64,000 nt of DNA from Rhizosphaericola sp047606825. Lineage in GTDB: Bacteria; Bacteroidota; Bacteroidia; Chitinophagales; Chitinophagaceae. Position numbers and translations under genes: made by a program. This document shows, piece after piece, positions 27,416 through 35,575 of the stretch. Positions within the stretch are counted from its first letter, which is position 1, and each line of letters begins with the position of its first letter. The notes under the pieces are model-generated. The model had not been told where the DNA came from and searched no databases. It saw nothing but the letters and a program-made list of their open reading frames with translations. The stretch lies in the NCBI GenBank assembly GCA_047606825.1, contig JASGDY010000001.1:38374-102373 (forward strand). Reading direction: 5' to 3'.

Positions 27416-28795
27416 TTAACCTGCAGATAATTCCTTTTCAAAGTATCCCAATAATTCCTGCATCGGGACATTTTGCTGTTCGTTGTTGGCCAAATCCTTG
27501 ACATTGCAGTTCTGCGCCAGCAATTCTTTCTGTTCTAGGATGACCACATATTGGAAATGCTTTTTCTTGGCGTATGTAAACTGTTTGTCAAACTTCGTTA
27601 CGTCCGGATATACCTCGGCTCCGATGCCGTTTTCCCGTAGGGAAGTCGCCAGTTCAAAAGCTTTCTCGCCTTCCGCCGCGCCAAGGTTCAGGAAGATAAT
27701 TTTGCATTTGCTGATGGCTTCCTGTGGAAACAACTGCAACTCTTCCAATACGTCGTAAATCCTGTCAATACCAAAGCTGATGCCTACGCCGGAAATCCCT
27801 TCCACGCCAAACAGTCCCGTCAGGTTGTCGTAACGGCCGCCGCCGCCGATGCTGCCCATCTGCACACCGATGGCCTTCACCTCGAAAATAATCCCGGTAT
27901 AGTAGTCCAGTCCACGTGCCAAAGTCTGGTCGATAACAATAGATTGGCTTGTTTTTGCATTGAGGTGCGTGAGCAAAAAGTGGATTTCGTCCAGTCCTTT
28001 TTGAGCCGCTTCATTGTTGGTGAACAAGTCGGCGAGTTGTGTCAATTTGGAATTGTTGTCGCCGTTGACGGACAAATATTTTTCGACGGTCTGTATCTGT
28101 GGTACGCCGAGGCCACGCGCTGCAAGTTCTTCCTTTACCTTATCCAGACCAATCTTGTCGAGTTTGTCTATGGCGACGGTGATGGACGTCAGTTTATCTG
28201 CCGCGCCGCAGCTTTCCGCCAATGCCGTCAACAGTTTTCGGCTGTTGACATGGATTGCGACGGGCAGGTTGAGCTTGTCAAAAGCGGTTGCGTATATCTG
28301 TGCCAGTTCCGCCTCGTACAAGAGCGAATGGCTGCCCACTACGTCCGCGTCACATTGGTAAAATTCGCGGTAACGTCCTTTTTGCGGACGGTCGGCGCGC
28401 CACACAGGCTGTATCTGGTAACGCTTGAAAGGAAAGACCAGCGTGCCGCGGTTCATCGCCACAAACCTTGCGAAAGGAATCGTGAGGTCATAGCGCAGTG
28501 CCCGTTCCGTAATGCTTTTGTCCGTCTTGCCGTCCAGTATGTTGGCAAGTCCTGCCTTGGCCTTTTCGGCTTTGTCGGGATGGTCGAGACCGTTGTTCAA
28601 TATACGGAAAATCAGCTTGTCGCCTTCCTCGCCGTATTTGCCCATCAGGGTATCGATGTTTTCCATCGCAGGTGTCTCCAACGGCTGGAAACCGTACAGT
28701 TCAAATACGGACTTTATCGTGTTCAGTATATAGGAACGTTTGTACACCACTTCCGGTACAAAATCTCGAGTTCCTTGTGGTAATGAGGGTTTCAA
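27416..28795 (-). CDS. hisS: Histidyl-tRNA synthetase
   Basis: 459 residues; class II synthetase that charges tRNA-His. The N-terminus MKPSLPQGTRDFVPE is characteristic. Motif 2 is seen as FPFKRYQIQPVWRADRP followed by GRYREFYQCDADVVG. The HisS-specific GLDYYTG and GGGRYDNL signatures and motif 3 (GVGISFGIDRI) follow, with a C-terminal anticodon-binding domain. Complete. The DNA just upstream of the ATG (28796-28850) is a low-complexity gaattacgaattatgaatg-type array. The phosphatase gene lies 61 bp upstream on the same strand. Confidence 0.97.
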   Translation of the reverse strand: MKPSLPQGTRDFVPEVVYKRSYILNTIKSVFELYGFQPLETPAMENIDTLMGKYGEEGDKLIFRILNNGLDHPDKAEKAKAGLANILDGKTDKSITERALRYDLTIPFARFVAMNRGTLVFPFKRYQIQPVWRADRPQKGRYREFYQCDADVVGSHSLLYEAELAQIYATAFDKLNLPVAIHVNSRKLLTALAESCGAADKLTSITVAIDKLDKIGLDKVKEELAARGLGVPQIQTVEKYLSVNGDNNSKLTQLADLFTNNEAAQKGLDEIHFLLTHLNAKTSQSIVIDQTLARGLDYYTGIIFEVKAIGVQMGSIGGGGRYDNLTGLFGVEGISGVGISFGIDRIYDVLEELQLFPQEAISKCKIIFLNLGAAEGEKAFELATSLRENGIGAEVYPDVTKFDKQFTYAKKKHFQYVVILEQKELLAQNCNVKDLANNEQQNVPMQELLGYFEKELSAG

Positions 28796-28856
28796 AGAAT
28801 TACGAATTATGAATGATGAATTGAGATTTATGATTTGTAAATTGTGGTTTTTATTT

Positions 28857-29318
28857 TCAAATCATCAAATCGGCCACAATCTTGTCGCAGGCTTTGTCGA
28901 GCATCTGGAATACGTTCTCAAATGCATCATGCGTATTGTCAAACCAAGGGTCGGGTACGGATTGGTTCATTCCCGGAGCGGTCGCGTTCAGTATCAGGTC
29001 TACTTTGGCTTCGTCCCAGTTGTTGCCCGCAATGTATTTGACATCGTTGTAGTTGTCGCTGTCCATGACATAGATTTTGTCAAACTCCACCATGTCGGCG
29101 GCGGTAAACTTGCGACCGCGCAGATAGTTGATATTGATATTGTGCAGTTGGGCGATTTTTTGGGAAAGTTTGTGCGGTGCCTCACCGACGTGCCAGCCAC
29201 CTGTACCCGCGCTGTCCACTTCCACGTCCAACCCTGCCCTTTCCAGCTTGTCCCGCAAAATACCTTCCGCCAAAGGGCTTCTGCAAATATTGCCCAGGCA
29301 AACCATTAAAATCTTCAT
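28857..29318 (-). CDS. Low-molecular-weight protein tyrosine phosphatase
   Basis: 153 residues from the ATG at 29318. The P-loop CLGNICRSPLAEG (C-x5-R-S) lies at residues 7-19, and the general-acid loop DPWFDNTHDAFENV near the C-terminus. It removes phosphate from tyrosine residues; members in polysaccharide loci control capsule export, but no such genes adjoin here. The start 12 codons upstream is rejected because it precedes the promoter box TATATTTGC. Possibly co-transcribed with hisS downstream (61-bp gap). Confidence 0.93.
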   Translation of the reverse strand: MKILMVCLGNICRSPLAEGILRDKLERAGLDVEVDSAGTGGWHVGEAPHKLSQKIAQLHNININYLRGRKFTAADMVEFDKIYVMDSDNYNDVKYIAGNNWDEAKVDLILNATAPGMNQSVPDPWFDNTHDAFENVFQMLDKACDKIVADLMI

Positions 29319-29321
29319 CCT

Positions 29322-29330
29322 GCAAATATA
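29322..29330 (-). promoter_or_regulatory. -7 promoter box for the phosphatase gene (TATATTTGC)
   Basis: Minus-strand TATATTTGC matches TAnnTTTGC and ends 3 nt before the ATG at 29318, so the transcript may be leaderless. It also fixes the start, since the upstream ATG lies before the promoter. Confidence 0.5.
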
Positions 29331-29471
29331 AATAAAGCTGAAAGAAAAGCCCAATGCTAAAGGCAGAAGGCATACTTCTTACAATATAAAAATATGCAAT
29401 GATGAATATGGATATCTTTTTCGCTCCCGGACGACGGGCTGTTCATTTCCGGTTAGCTTCATCAACAAAAC

Positions 29472-29493
29472 AGGTCGCCCAATCGGGCGACCT
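29472..29493 (-). terminator. Rho-independent terminator after the ftsX-DUF3098 pair
   Basis: AGGTCGCCC (29472-29480) and GGGCGACCT (29485-29493) form a perfect 9-bp GC-rich stem with a 4-nt loop, followed on the minus strand by TGTTTTGTT. It lies 27 nt after the DUF3098 stop. Confidence 0.8.
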
Positions 29494-29519
29494 CTTTCAC
29501 TGCGTTAACATCTGGCGCG

Positions 29520-29780
29520 TTAGGCTTCGGGTGCTTTCTTCGGTTTTTTGAAAATAGCGAATATCTCCACTGCCAGTCCCAATAAGATGACGATTGGTGC
29601 AACGGTGATGCGTCTTGCGCTATAAACATCCTTAAAGTCAAAAGCATTGTTTGCTTCGTCGCTTTTGCCACCTGCCATCAGCATCATGCCTACGGCGATG
29701 ATGACGATGCCTATCAGCATCCATTTGTAGTTTTCCTTGGAGAACAAAAGCGGCATTTCTTTTTTCTTTATGTCTGCCAT
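29520..29780 (-). CDS. DUF3098 small membrane protein
   Basis: 86 residues with two membrane segments (about 18-38, YKWMLIGIVIIAVGMMLMAGG, cut here, and 60-77) joined by a soluble turn with FDFKDVYSARRITVAPI. This is the standard DUF3098 pattern of Bacteroidota, where the gene commonly follows ftsX, as it does here (72-bp gap). A cell-division or wall-linked role is inferred from context only. The operon ends at the hairpin at 29472-29493. Confidence 0.88.
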   Translation of the reverse strand: MADIKKKEMPLLFSKENYKWMLIGIVIIAVGMMLMAGGKSDEANNAFDFKDVYSARRITVAPIVILLGLAVEIFAIFKKPKKAPEA

Positions 29781-29852
29781 TTTTTAGCTTTTTAATGAAG
29801 AAATAATGTCGGGGAAACGCTTTCCCAAGCGTCTAAGGTAAACAATTATTTT

Positions 29853-30728
29853 TTAATACAAGTCGTCCAGGCGGGTCTTGAGGTACTTCGTCACGCTCCG
29901 GTGCGTACTGAAAAACGAAATGCCTACACCGACAATCAGCATGCCGACAAACAGGATAGCCACCAGCTTGTTGTCCACCAATACCGCCATCTGCGGGAAC
30001 TGCGTAACTGCCCATTTCAACAGTCCAACCAATATCGCGACGGAGATGACCGCGCTGATAATCCCGTTGACAATCGCGCGCAGGTCGAGCGGCCTTGCGA
30101 TAAACCAACGTGTCGCCCCGACCATCTGCATCGTCTTGATCAGGAAACGGTTGCTGTACATAATCAACCGTATTGTATTGTCGATGCTGACAATCACGAT
30201 GACGGACAATACGATGGCTACGACCAGGAACACGACGCCGAGCTTGGTGCTTTTTTCGTTCATGCTGTTGACAAGCACCTGCGGATATGTAATGTCGGTC
30301 AGTTTGTCTCCAAACGCTTGTTTCAACTGTGCGCCGATATGCGCGAGGCTGTCTTTGTTGACGTAGTCTGCCTTGGCGTAGAAGTCGATGCTTTCCGGCA
30401 ACGGATTGTAGTCCAGGATATTGTCCCAGTCCTCGTTGTTGTCGGCGTTCCATATCTTTTTGGCGGCTTCCTTGTCGATATATTTCACGTCCTTGGCATA
30501 AGGCTGCGTCGCGACGTATTGCTGTATCTGCTGGATCGTGTCTTTGCTCGACGTGTTGAGGTACGCGCTGATGCGTATGTCTTCCTTAAACGAATTGCCC
30601 AGTTGGTGCAGTATCAAAAACACGCAGCCCATGATGCCCATGATGAGCAACACTAGGGAAACGCCCACGATGCTGTACGCAGAACCCGTTTTCCCTTTTT
30701 TGGTTACTATTTTTTCCGTGTCCGGCAT
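29853..30728 (-). CDS. ftsX: Cell division protein FtsX
   Basis: 291 residues with FtsX topology. A cytoplasmic start is followed by a membrane segment (about 18-43), a periplasmic domain (about 50-165) and three membrane segments (about 170-195, 220-245 and 258-280). It ends in a short cytoplasmic tail, YLKTRLDDLY. The GATRWFIARPLDLRA loop is a family hallmark. With the ATPase FtsE it forms an ABC-type complex that activates wall hydrolases at the septum. ftsE is not next to it, which is common in Bacteroidota. DUF3098 follows. Confidence 0.92.
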   Translation of the reverse strand: MPDTEKIVTKKGKTGSAYSIVGVSLVLLIMGIMGCVFLILHQLGNSFKEDIRISAYLNTSSKDTIQQIQQYVATQPYAKDVKYIDKEAAKKIWNADNNEDWDNILDYNPLPESIDFYAKADYVNKDSLAHIGAQLKQAFGDKLTDITYPQVLVNSMNEKSTKLGVVFLVVAIVLSVIVIVSIDNTIRLIMYSNRFLIKTMQMVGATRWFIARPLDLRAIVNGIISAVISVAILVGLLKWAVTQFPQMAVLVDNKLVAILFVGMLIVGVGISFFSTHRSVTKYLKTRLDDLY

Positions 30729-30792
30729 ATTTTAATATTCTTCAAAAATGATTCGAATTGGATTTTCGAGGGCATATTTCGAATTTTCGGTG

Positions 30793-30852
30793 ATGGTCCG
30801 TGGGGACACCGACCATTAGAATCGCTACTGGCGTGGTGTCTCCACCCACCAG
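30793..30852. repeat. Pair of imperfect hairpins around GTGGGGACACC
   Basis: ATGGTC/GACCAT (30793-30798, 30811-30816) and CTGG.GTGG/CCAC..CCAG (30828-30852) form two neighbouring stems. GTGGGGACACC and GGTGTCTCCAC are also mutual inverted repeats with one mismatch. It lies in the divergent ftsX-leuS region. A dispersed palindrome or a leader structure is possible. Confidence 0.5.
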
Positions 30853-30984
30853 AGAAATTTGGAATACGTCCATTTTCAATAGCGGCAAATTTAGGGTTTC
30901 CGATGCAATCACGTACATTTGTCGCCATTTATTTGGCACAGCCTAAGATATATTTTTAACATATTTCACAAATAGACATCGACA

Positions 30985-33900
30985 ATGGAGTACAATTTTA
31001 GGGAAATCGAACAAAAATGGCAAAAAACATGGAAAGAAACGCATGCCTACAAAGTCGAAAACGATTTTTCCAAACCTAAATATTACGTCCTCGACATGTT
31101 CCCTTACCCGAGCGGCGCGGGGCTGCACGTTGGCCATCCGTTGGGTTATATTTCCACCGATATTTTTGCCCGGTACAAAAGGCTGAAAGGATACAACGTA
31201 CTGCATCCGATGGGCTATGACGCGTTTGGCTTGCCCGCCGAGCAATATGCCATCGAGCATGGCGTGCATCCTGCCGTCAGCACCGAACAAAACATTAACA
31301 ATTTCCGCAAACAGCTCGACAATATCGGCTTTTGCTTTGACTGGGACCGTGAAGTGAAAACCTCCGAACCAGGTTATTACAAATGGACGCAATGGATATT
31401 CCTGCAACTGTTCAAAAGTTGGTATAATAGGGAAACGCACAAAGCTGAATACATCGACCAGACTTTGGTTCCCGCCTTTGAAAAAGACGGTTCCAAAATC
31501 ATCGACGGTCGCCGCGCCGACCTGCAACCGTTTACTGCTGAGGACTGGAAATCCTATTCTGAAAGGGAAAAATCCGACATATTGATGCAGTTCCGCCTTG
31601 CCTATTGTGACTACGGCATCGTCAACTGGTGCGAAGCCCTCGGCACCGTATTGGCCAACGACGAAGTCATCAACGGCGTCAGCGAACGTGGCGGTTTTCC
31701 CGTGGAAAAGAAAAAACTCCGCCAATGGTACCTGCGCATTACGGAATACGCCGACCGCCTACTCGATGGCTTGAAGCATATTGATTTCAGCGACGCGATG
31801 AAGGAGATGCAGACCAACTGGATTGGGAAGAGCCAGGGGGCGGAAATCGATTTTTTGGTAAACCTCACCCCCGACCCCTCTCCAAAAGGAGAGGGGAGAC
31901 GCGGAGTTCCGATTAGCACGACCGCGCAAGGAAACTGGGGAATATTGAAAGAATATGCCAGAGACAACCGTCAAAACCAGACCGATGCGGAAAATCGTCT
32001 TTGGCAAAAACTAAGAAGCAACCAGTTGGGCGAGAAAGTCAGACGGCAGCATTTGATACAGGGATATATCGCTGATTTTGTTTTCCTCAATTCTTATTTG
32101 GTCGTGGAAATAGACGGTGGTTATCATGATGCAACAGAGCAAAAGAAATATGACGATGCGCGGACAAGATATTTGGAAGAGTTTGGGTATAAAGTTATTC
32201 GTTTTACCAATGAAGAAGTGACAAATGACGTAAATAAAGTTATTCTTGATATAAAAACAGCCTTAGAAAGCCAGCATAAAACGCTGACGAAGCCCGCAGC
32301 CTTAGGCGTCGCGTCCCCCCTCTCCCTTGGGAGAGGGGTCGGGGGTGAGGTTAAACTCACAGTCTACACGACCCGCCCCGATACCATCTTCGGTGTGGAC
32401 TTTATGGTCATCGCACCGGAACACGAACTCATAGACAAAATCACCACTCCCGACCAGAAACAAGCTATTGACGATTATGTCGCCTACGTCAAAAGCCGCA
32501 GCGAGCGCGAGCGCCAAGCCGAAAAGAAAATCACGGGTTGCTTCACGGGCGCTTACGCCGTCAACCCTTTCAACGGTAAGGAAATCCCGATATGGACTGC
32601 CGAATACGTATTGGCGGGCTACGGCACGGGCGCAGTGATGGCGGTGCCTTGCGGCGACGAGCGCGACTATAAGTTTGCCAAACAGTTCAATTTGCCGATT
32701 ACCAATATATTGGGCGACAAGTTTGACGGTGAAAACGCCAATCCGACCAAGGACGCGATTCTGGAAAACAGCGATTTCATCACCGGAAAGCACATGAAAG
32801 AGGCGACCGAAATCCTATTGGCCGAACTGGAAGACCGCGAAATCGGACACCGCAAAGTCAACTACCGTATGCGCGACGCGGCATTTAGCCGTCAACGTTT
32901 CTGGGGCGAGCCGATTCCTATCAAATGGATGGACGGCGTTGCGATTCCACTTGACGAAAAAGAACTGCCGTTGGAATTGCCGGAAGTCGAAAGCTACAAG
33001 CCCGGCTCGGAAGGCCAAGGGCCTTTGGCAAACGTCAAAGAATGGACTGACCAACATCTGGAAACCAATACGATGCCCGGTTATGCTGGTTCGAGTTGGT
33101 ATTTCCTACGCTACATGGACCCGCACAATACCCAAGCGTTTTGCGACCGCAAAGTCAGCGATTATTGGAATCAGGTCGATTTGTACCTCGGCGGCACGGA
33201 ACACGCCGTTGGGCATTTGCTGTACAGCCGCCTTTGGACAAAAATCCTGTTTGACTTGGGTTATATTGGTTTTGATGAACCGTACAAAAAACTGGTCAAC
33301 CAAGGGATGATACAGGGAAGTTCGCGGTTTGTGTATCGCCTTGGTTTTGTTATTGCACAAATTACAGAAGATGGAGTAGAGCCGTTGCCAATAAAAAAGC
33401 CCAATATTTTTATTTCTAAAAAGCTTTATGATTCATACAGTACTAAAGAAACTCAAGAGTATTTATTAGAATTCCAAAGAAACATATTTAAAAAAGATAA
33501 CCCCAATATTACAGATTTACCGGGACTAGGATTTTCTCCACAACCTATCCACGTTGACGTGAATATCGTCGATGGTTTTGTGCTCGATACAGAGGCTTTC
33601 AAAAAATGGAAACCGGAATTTGCCGACGCAGAATTTGTATTGGAAAATGGTAAATATATCTGTGGCTCCGAAGTGGAAAAAATGTCCAAATCCAAATTCA
33701 ACACCGTCAACCCCGACGAACTGGTCAACAAATACGGCGCGGACACTTTCCGTATGTACGAAATGTTCCTCGGTCCGGTCGAGCAGTCCAAACCTTGGGA
33801 AACCAAAGGCATCGAAGGTGTGCACCGTTTCCTCAAAAAACTCTGGCGTCTCGTTTTCGACGAAAACAAAGGTGCTGTCTGGATAGACGAAAACCCAACC

Positions 33901-34362
33901 GACGCGGAACTGAAAACCCTCCACAAAACCATCAAAAAAGTCGGCGAAGACATCGAACGTCTTTCGCTCAATACCTGCGTCTCCGCGTTCATGGTCGCCG
34001 TCAACGAACTGTCCGACCAGAAATGCCACAAACGTGCGGTCATCGAGCCTTTGCTGGTATTGCTCACGCCTTACGCGCCGCACGTCGCGGAGGAAATATG
34101 GCACGCGTTCGGCAACACGACTTCTATCTTGGATGCGCCGTTCCCGACTTTCGACGAAAAATATCTGAAAGAATCCGCCAAAAACTATCCTGTCAGTATC
34201 AACGGAAAGCTCCGCACCAATATGGAATTTGCACTGGATGCCGACAAGGCTTTTATCGAAGCGTCCGTTCTTCAAAATGAAATCGTCCTGAAATGGCTGG
34301 ACGGCAAGGACGTGAAGAAATTTGTGTTCGTACCGGGCAAGATGATTAATCTGGTAATTTAA
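30985..34362 (+). CDS. leuS: Leucyl-tRNA synthetase interrupted in frame by a DUF559 element
   Basis: 1125 residues; charges tRNA-Leu (class I). The HIGH motif is seen as YPSGAGLHVGH (residues 41-51) and KMSKS at 899-903, both intact. The editing domain holds TTRPDTIFGVDFM and an intact YGTGAVMAVPCGDERD. The protein is about 164 residues longer than expected because 31861-32352 is an in-frame insertion. It sits between AEIDFLV and KLTVYTTRPDT, at the start of the CP1 editing domain. Removing it rejoins a normal LeuS of about 961 residues. A second variable stretch before the KMSKS loop (about residues 795-850) looks like ordinary family variation. No stop or frameshift is present, so an oversized enzyme is predicted. 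Activity and editing with the insert are unknown. Confidence 0.95.
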   Translation: MEYNFREIEQKWQKTWKETHAYKVENDFSKPKYYVLDMFPYPSGAGLHVGHPLGYISTDIFARYKRLKGYNVLHPMGYDAFGLPAEQYAIEHGVHPAVSTEQNINNFRKQLDNIGFCFDWDREVKTSEPGYYKWTQWIFLQLFKSWYNRETHKAEYIDQTLVPAFEKDGSKIIDGRRADLQPFTAEDWKSYSEREKSDILMQFRLAYCDYGIVNWCEALGTVLANDEVINGVSERGGFPVEKKKLRQWYLRITEYADRLLDGLKHIDFSDAMKEMQTNWIGKSQGAEIDFLVNLTPDPSPKGEGRRGVPISTTAQGNWGILKEYARDNRQNQTDAENRLWQKLRSNQLGEKVRRQHLIQGYIADFVFLNSYLVVEIDGGYHDATEQKKYDDARTRYLEEFGYKVIRFTNEEVTNDVNKVILDIKTALESQHKTLTKPAALGVASPLSLGRGVGGEVKLTVYTTRPDTIFGVDFMVIAPEHELIDKITTPDQKQAIDDYVAYVKSRSERERQAEKKITGCFTGAYAVNPFNGKEIPIWTAEYVLAGYGTGAVMAVPCGDERDYKFAKQFNLPITNILGDKFDGENANPTKDAILENSDFITGKHMKEATEILLAELEDREIGHRKVNYRMRDAAFSRQRFWGEPIPIKWMDGVAIPLDEKELPLELPEVESYKPGSEGQGPLANVKEWTDQHLETNTMPGYAGSSWYFLRYMDPHNTQAFCDRKVSDYWNQVDLYLGGTEHAVGHLLYSRLWTKILFDLGYIGFDEPYKKLVNQGMIQGSSRFVYRLGFVIAQITEDGVEPLPIKKPNIFISKKLYDSYSTKETQEYLLEFQRNIFKKDNPNITDLPGLGFSPQPIHVDVNIVDGFVLDTEAFKKWKPEFADAEFVLENGKYICGSEVEKMSKSKFNTVNPDELVNKYGADTFRMYEMFLGPVEQSKPWETKGIEGVHRFLKKLWRLVFDENKGAVWIDENPTDAELKTLHKTIKKVGEDIERLSLNTCVSAFMVAVNELSDQKCHKRAVIEPLLVLLTPYAPHVAEEIWHAFGNTTSILDAPFPTFDEKYLKESAKNYPVSINGKLRTNMEFALDADKAFIEASVLQNEIVLKWLDGKDVKKFVFVPGKMINLVI
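31861..32352 (+). mobile_element. In-frame mobile element with 23-bp terminal inverted repeats encoding a DUF559 domain
   Basis: The first 23 bp (31861-31883, AACCTCACCC...) are the exact reverse complement of the last 23 bp (32330-32352, ...GGGTGAGGTT). Each end also folds on itself: CCCCTCTCC/GGAGAGGGG at 31875-31896, and CCCTCTCCC/GGGAGAGGG at about 32317-32337. The length is 492 bp, exactly 164 codons, all open in the leuS frame. The ends translate as NLTPDPSPKGEG and SPLSLGRGVGGEV. The core is a DUF559 (Vsr/PD-(D/E)XK-like) endonuclease domain: NQTDAENRLWQKLRSNQLG, then VRRQHLIQGYIADFVF, then LVVEIDGGYHD. D and E-x-D are the likely metal ligands. A homing-like or REP-derived mobile element is inferred. 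Confidence 0.88.
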
Positions 34363-34374
34363 ATATTTTTTTCT

Positions 34375-34436
34375 CTCACAGATGGCACAGATGTCCACAG
34401 ATAAAAATATCCGTGAAAATTTGTGTTATCTGTGAG
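34375..34436. repeat. CTCACAGAT...ATCTGTGAG inverted-repeat element
   Basis: Nine-bp perfect ends (34375-34383 and 34428-34436) enclose further CACAGAT/ATCCGTG/TTGTG half-sites. The stop codon of the DUF2442 gene and its last 19 or so codons lie in this element. It also sits 12 nt after leuS and may act as a terminator for both genes. Similar CACAGAT-rich palindromes are frequent in Bacteroidota intergenic DNA, as I recall. Confidence 0.6.
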
Positions 34437-34813
34437 CCAAATTTTTTAAGGTTAGGGATTTTGTCCTTTCCGCATAGTCTATTGAACAGTCCTTTTCGGG
34501 AAGAAATACGTTTTTGTGAATTGTGTTTGTCTTTTATGTTGTGGTAAATGCCAAAGCTACAGCTACATTCTAGAATCTTCCCCTCATGCAGTTGTTCGAG
34601 CGGAAAAACCAAGTCCCAGTTACTGCCCCAGACCACATTGCCGTTTTCAATTTTGAATTTTTTAAAATATTTCTCGTCCAAGTATTTGTTATATTGCGGA
34701 TGCTTTTGGATGAAACTACCGATATTCACGGTCTGCACTGAATCGTCGTCAAACCATATTTTAACGGATAGGTTGCCCGTATATTGAGCCTTTATAATAC
34801 TTATGGTTTCCAT
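34376..34813 (-). CDS. DUF2442 domain protein with repeat-derived tail
   Basis: 145 residues. The first 80 or so match DUF2442: METISIIKAQYTGNLSVKIWFDDDSVQTVN (split strands), a middle helix, and VVWGSNWDLVFPLEQLHEG. DUF2442 proteins are small and often lie near toxin-antitoxin genes; the function is unknown. The tail after about residue 85 is basic, and its last part (QIFTDIFICGHLCHL) is encoded by the inverted-repeat element at 34375-34436. That suggests the original stop was lost or displaced when the repeat arrived. It converges on leuS with a 13-bp gap. Confidence 0.75.
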   Translation of the reverse strand: METISIIKAQYTGNLSVKIWFDDDSVQTVNIGSFIQKHPQYNKYLDEKYFKKFKIENGNVVWGSNWDLVFPLEQLHEGKILECSCSFGIYHNIKDKHNSQKRISSRKGLFNRLCGKDKIPNLKKFGSQITQIFTDIFICGHLCHL

Positions 34814-34903
34814 TGTTACTTTTGTTTATCTACCGGGTCATGTCCTTACCGACCGATACGTAAATTCAAAAAAAACTGTAATGGTTACCCATGTAAAATA
34901 ACT

Positions 34904-34911
34904 TATTTTTG
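34904..34911 (+). promoter_or_regulatory. -7 promoter box for the nucleotidyltransferase module (TATTTTTG)
   Basis: TATTTTTG fits TAnnTTTG and ends 4 nt before the ATG at 34916, which supports that start and a leaderless transcript. Confidence 0.45.
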
Positions 34912-34915
34912 GCTT

Positions 34916-35119
34916 ATGGACAATTTTAGATTAGATAGGACCAAAGGGAAAGGCCAAACTGCCAACGGGGCTGCCCAACATGCGCCGCATTATCATAAGA
35001 TGACGTGGCAACAGCGTCTTGCTGTTGCCGCCTATCTCAATAGTGTCGCTTACAATTATCCATTGCAAAATCCTCCCAAAATGGACAAGAGTCGGTTCAA
35101 GGCAGGAGTAAAAGGTTAA
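34916..35119 (+). CDS. Small partner protein of the nucleotidyltransferase
   Basis: 67 residues (MDNFRLDRTKGKGQTANG start). Basic and helical, with HKMTWQQRLAVAAYLNSVAYNY and then PPKMDKSRFKAG. I recall similar short proteins directly upstream of nucleotidyltransferase-fold genes in Bacteroidota, but know no function. The start is fixed by the promoter box; the longer open frame from 34784 runs through it. It ends 3 bp before the nucleotidyltransferase ATG. A toxin-antitoxin-like or regulatory pairing is inferred from the layout only. Confidence 0.7.
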   Translation: MDNFRLDRTKGKGQTANGAAQHAPHYHKMTWQQRLAVAAYLNSVAYNYPLQNPPKMDKSRFKAGVKG

Positions 35120-35122
35120 ATC

Positions 35123-35575
35123 ATGGGCAATGTTTTCAATGAAGACTTTCGGGATTTTATATCAGCCCTCAATCGAAATGAAGTACGGTATATATTGGTC
35201 GGCGGATTCGCTGTCATCCTGCATGGCTATTCCAGAACTACTGGCGACATGGATATTTGGGTTGACCGAACTGCGGAAAACTATGTGCGTATTGTGCAGT
35301 CTTTCGCTGATTTTGGTATGTCGGTATTTGACATGACGGAAGAAAATTTTCTGTCGCATCCGATTTGGGACGTATTTACTTTTGGTGTACCGCCCGTAGC
35401 TATTGACGTAATGATAAATGTCAAAGGCTTGGATTTTGCAGAATGTTATGAACAGGCTACCATATTTGAAGATGACTGTTTGACAATCCGTGTGTTGCAC
35501 AAGAACCAATTAATCAAGGCCAAAAAAGAAAGCGGTCGTTTCAAAGACCTCGACGACATACAGAATTTGTCGTGA
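35123..35575 (+). CDS. Nucleotidyltransferase-fold protein
   Basis: 150 residues with a minimal nucleotidyltransferase core. The glycine pair and first acidic motif are seen as ILVGGFAVILHGYSRTTGDMDIWVD (G-G, then D-x-D within TGDMDIWVD). A later acidic strand is VAIDVMINV. The C-terminal DNQLIKAK-type helix reads KNQLIKAKKESGRFKDLDDI. The family resembles the AbiEii/DUF6036-like proteins and may transfer nucleotides to RNA or protein. The partner gene lies 3 bp upstream, and a HicB-like remnant starts at its stop codon. A toxin role is possible but not shown. Confidence 0.83.
   Translation: MGNVFNEDFRDFISALNRNEVRYILVGGFAVILHGYSRTTGDMDIWVDRTAENYVRIVQSFADFGMSVFDMTEENFLSHPIWDVFTFGVPPVAIDVMINVKGLDFAECYEQATIFEDDCLTIRVLHKNQLIKAKKESGRFKDLDDIQNLS

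Noticed and set aside
30742..30939. 65-codon open frames between ftsX and leuS
   Set aside because: They translate the GTGGGGACACC palindromes on the minus strand, have no family features and occupy the divergent promoter region.
31861..32352. Intein interpretation of the leuS insert
   Set aside because: No N-terminal Cys/Ser splice residue, no C-terminal His-Asn, and none of the Hint blocks; the ends are inverted DNA repeats, which inteins do not have.
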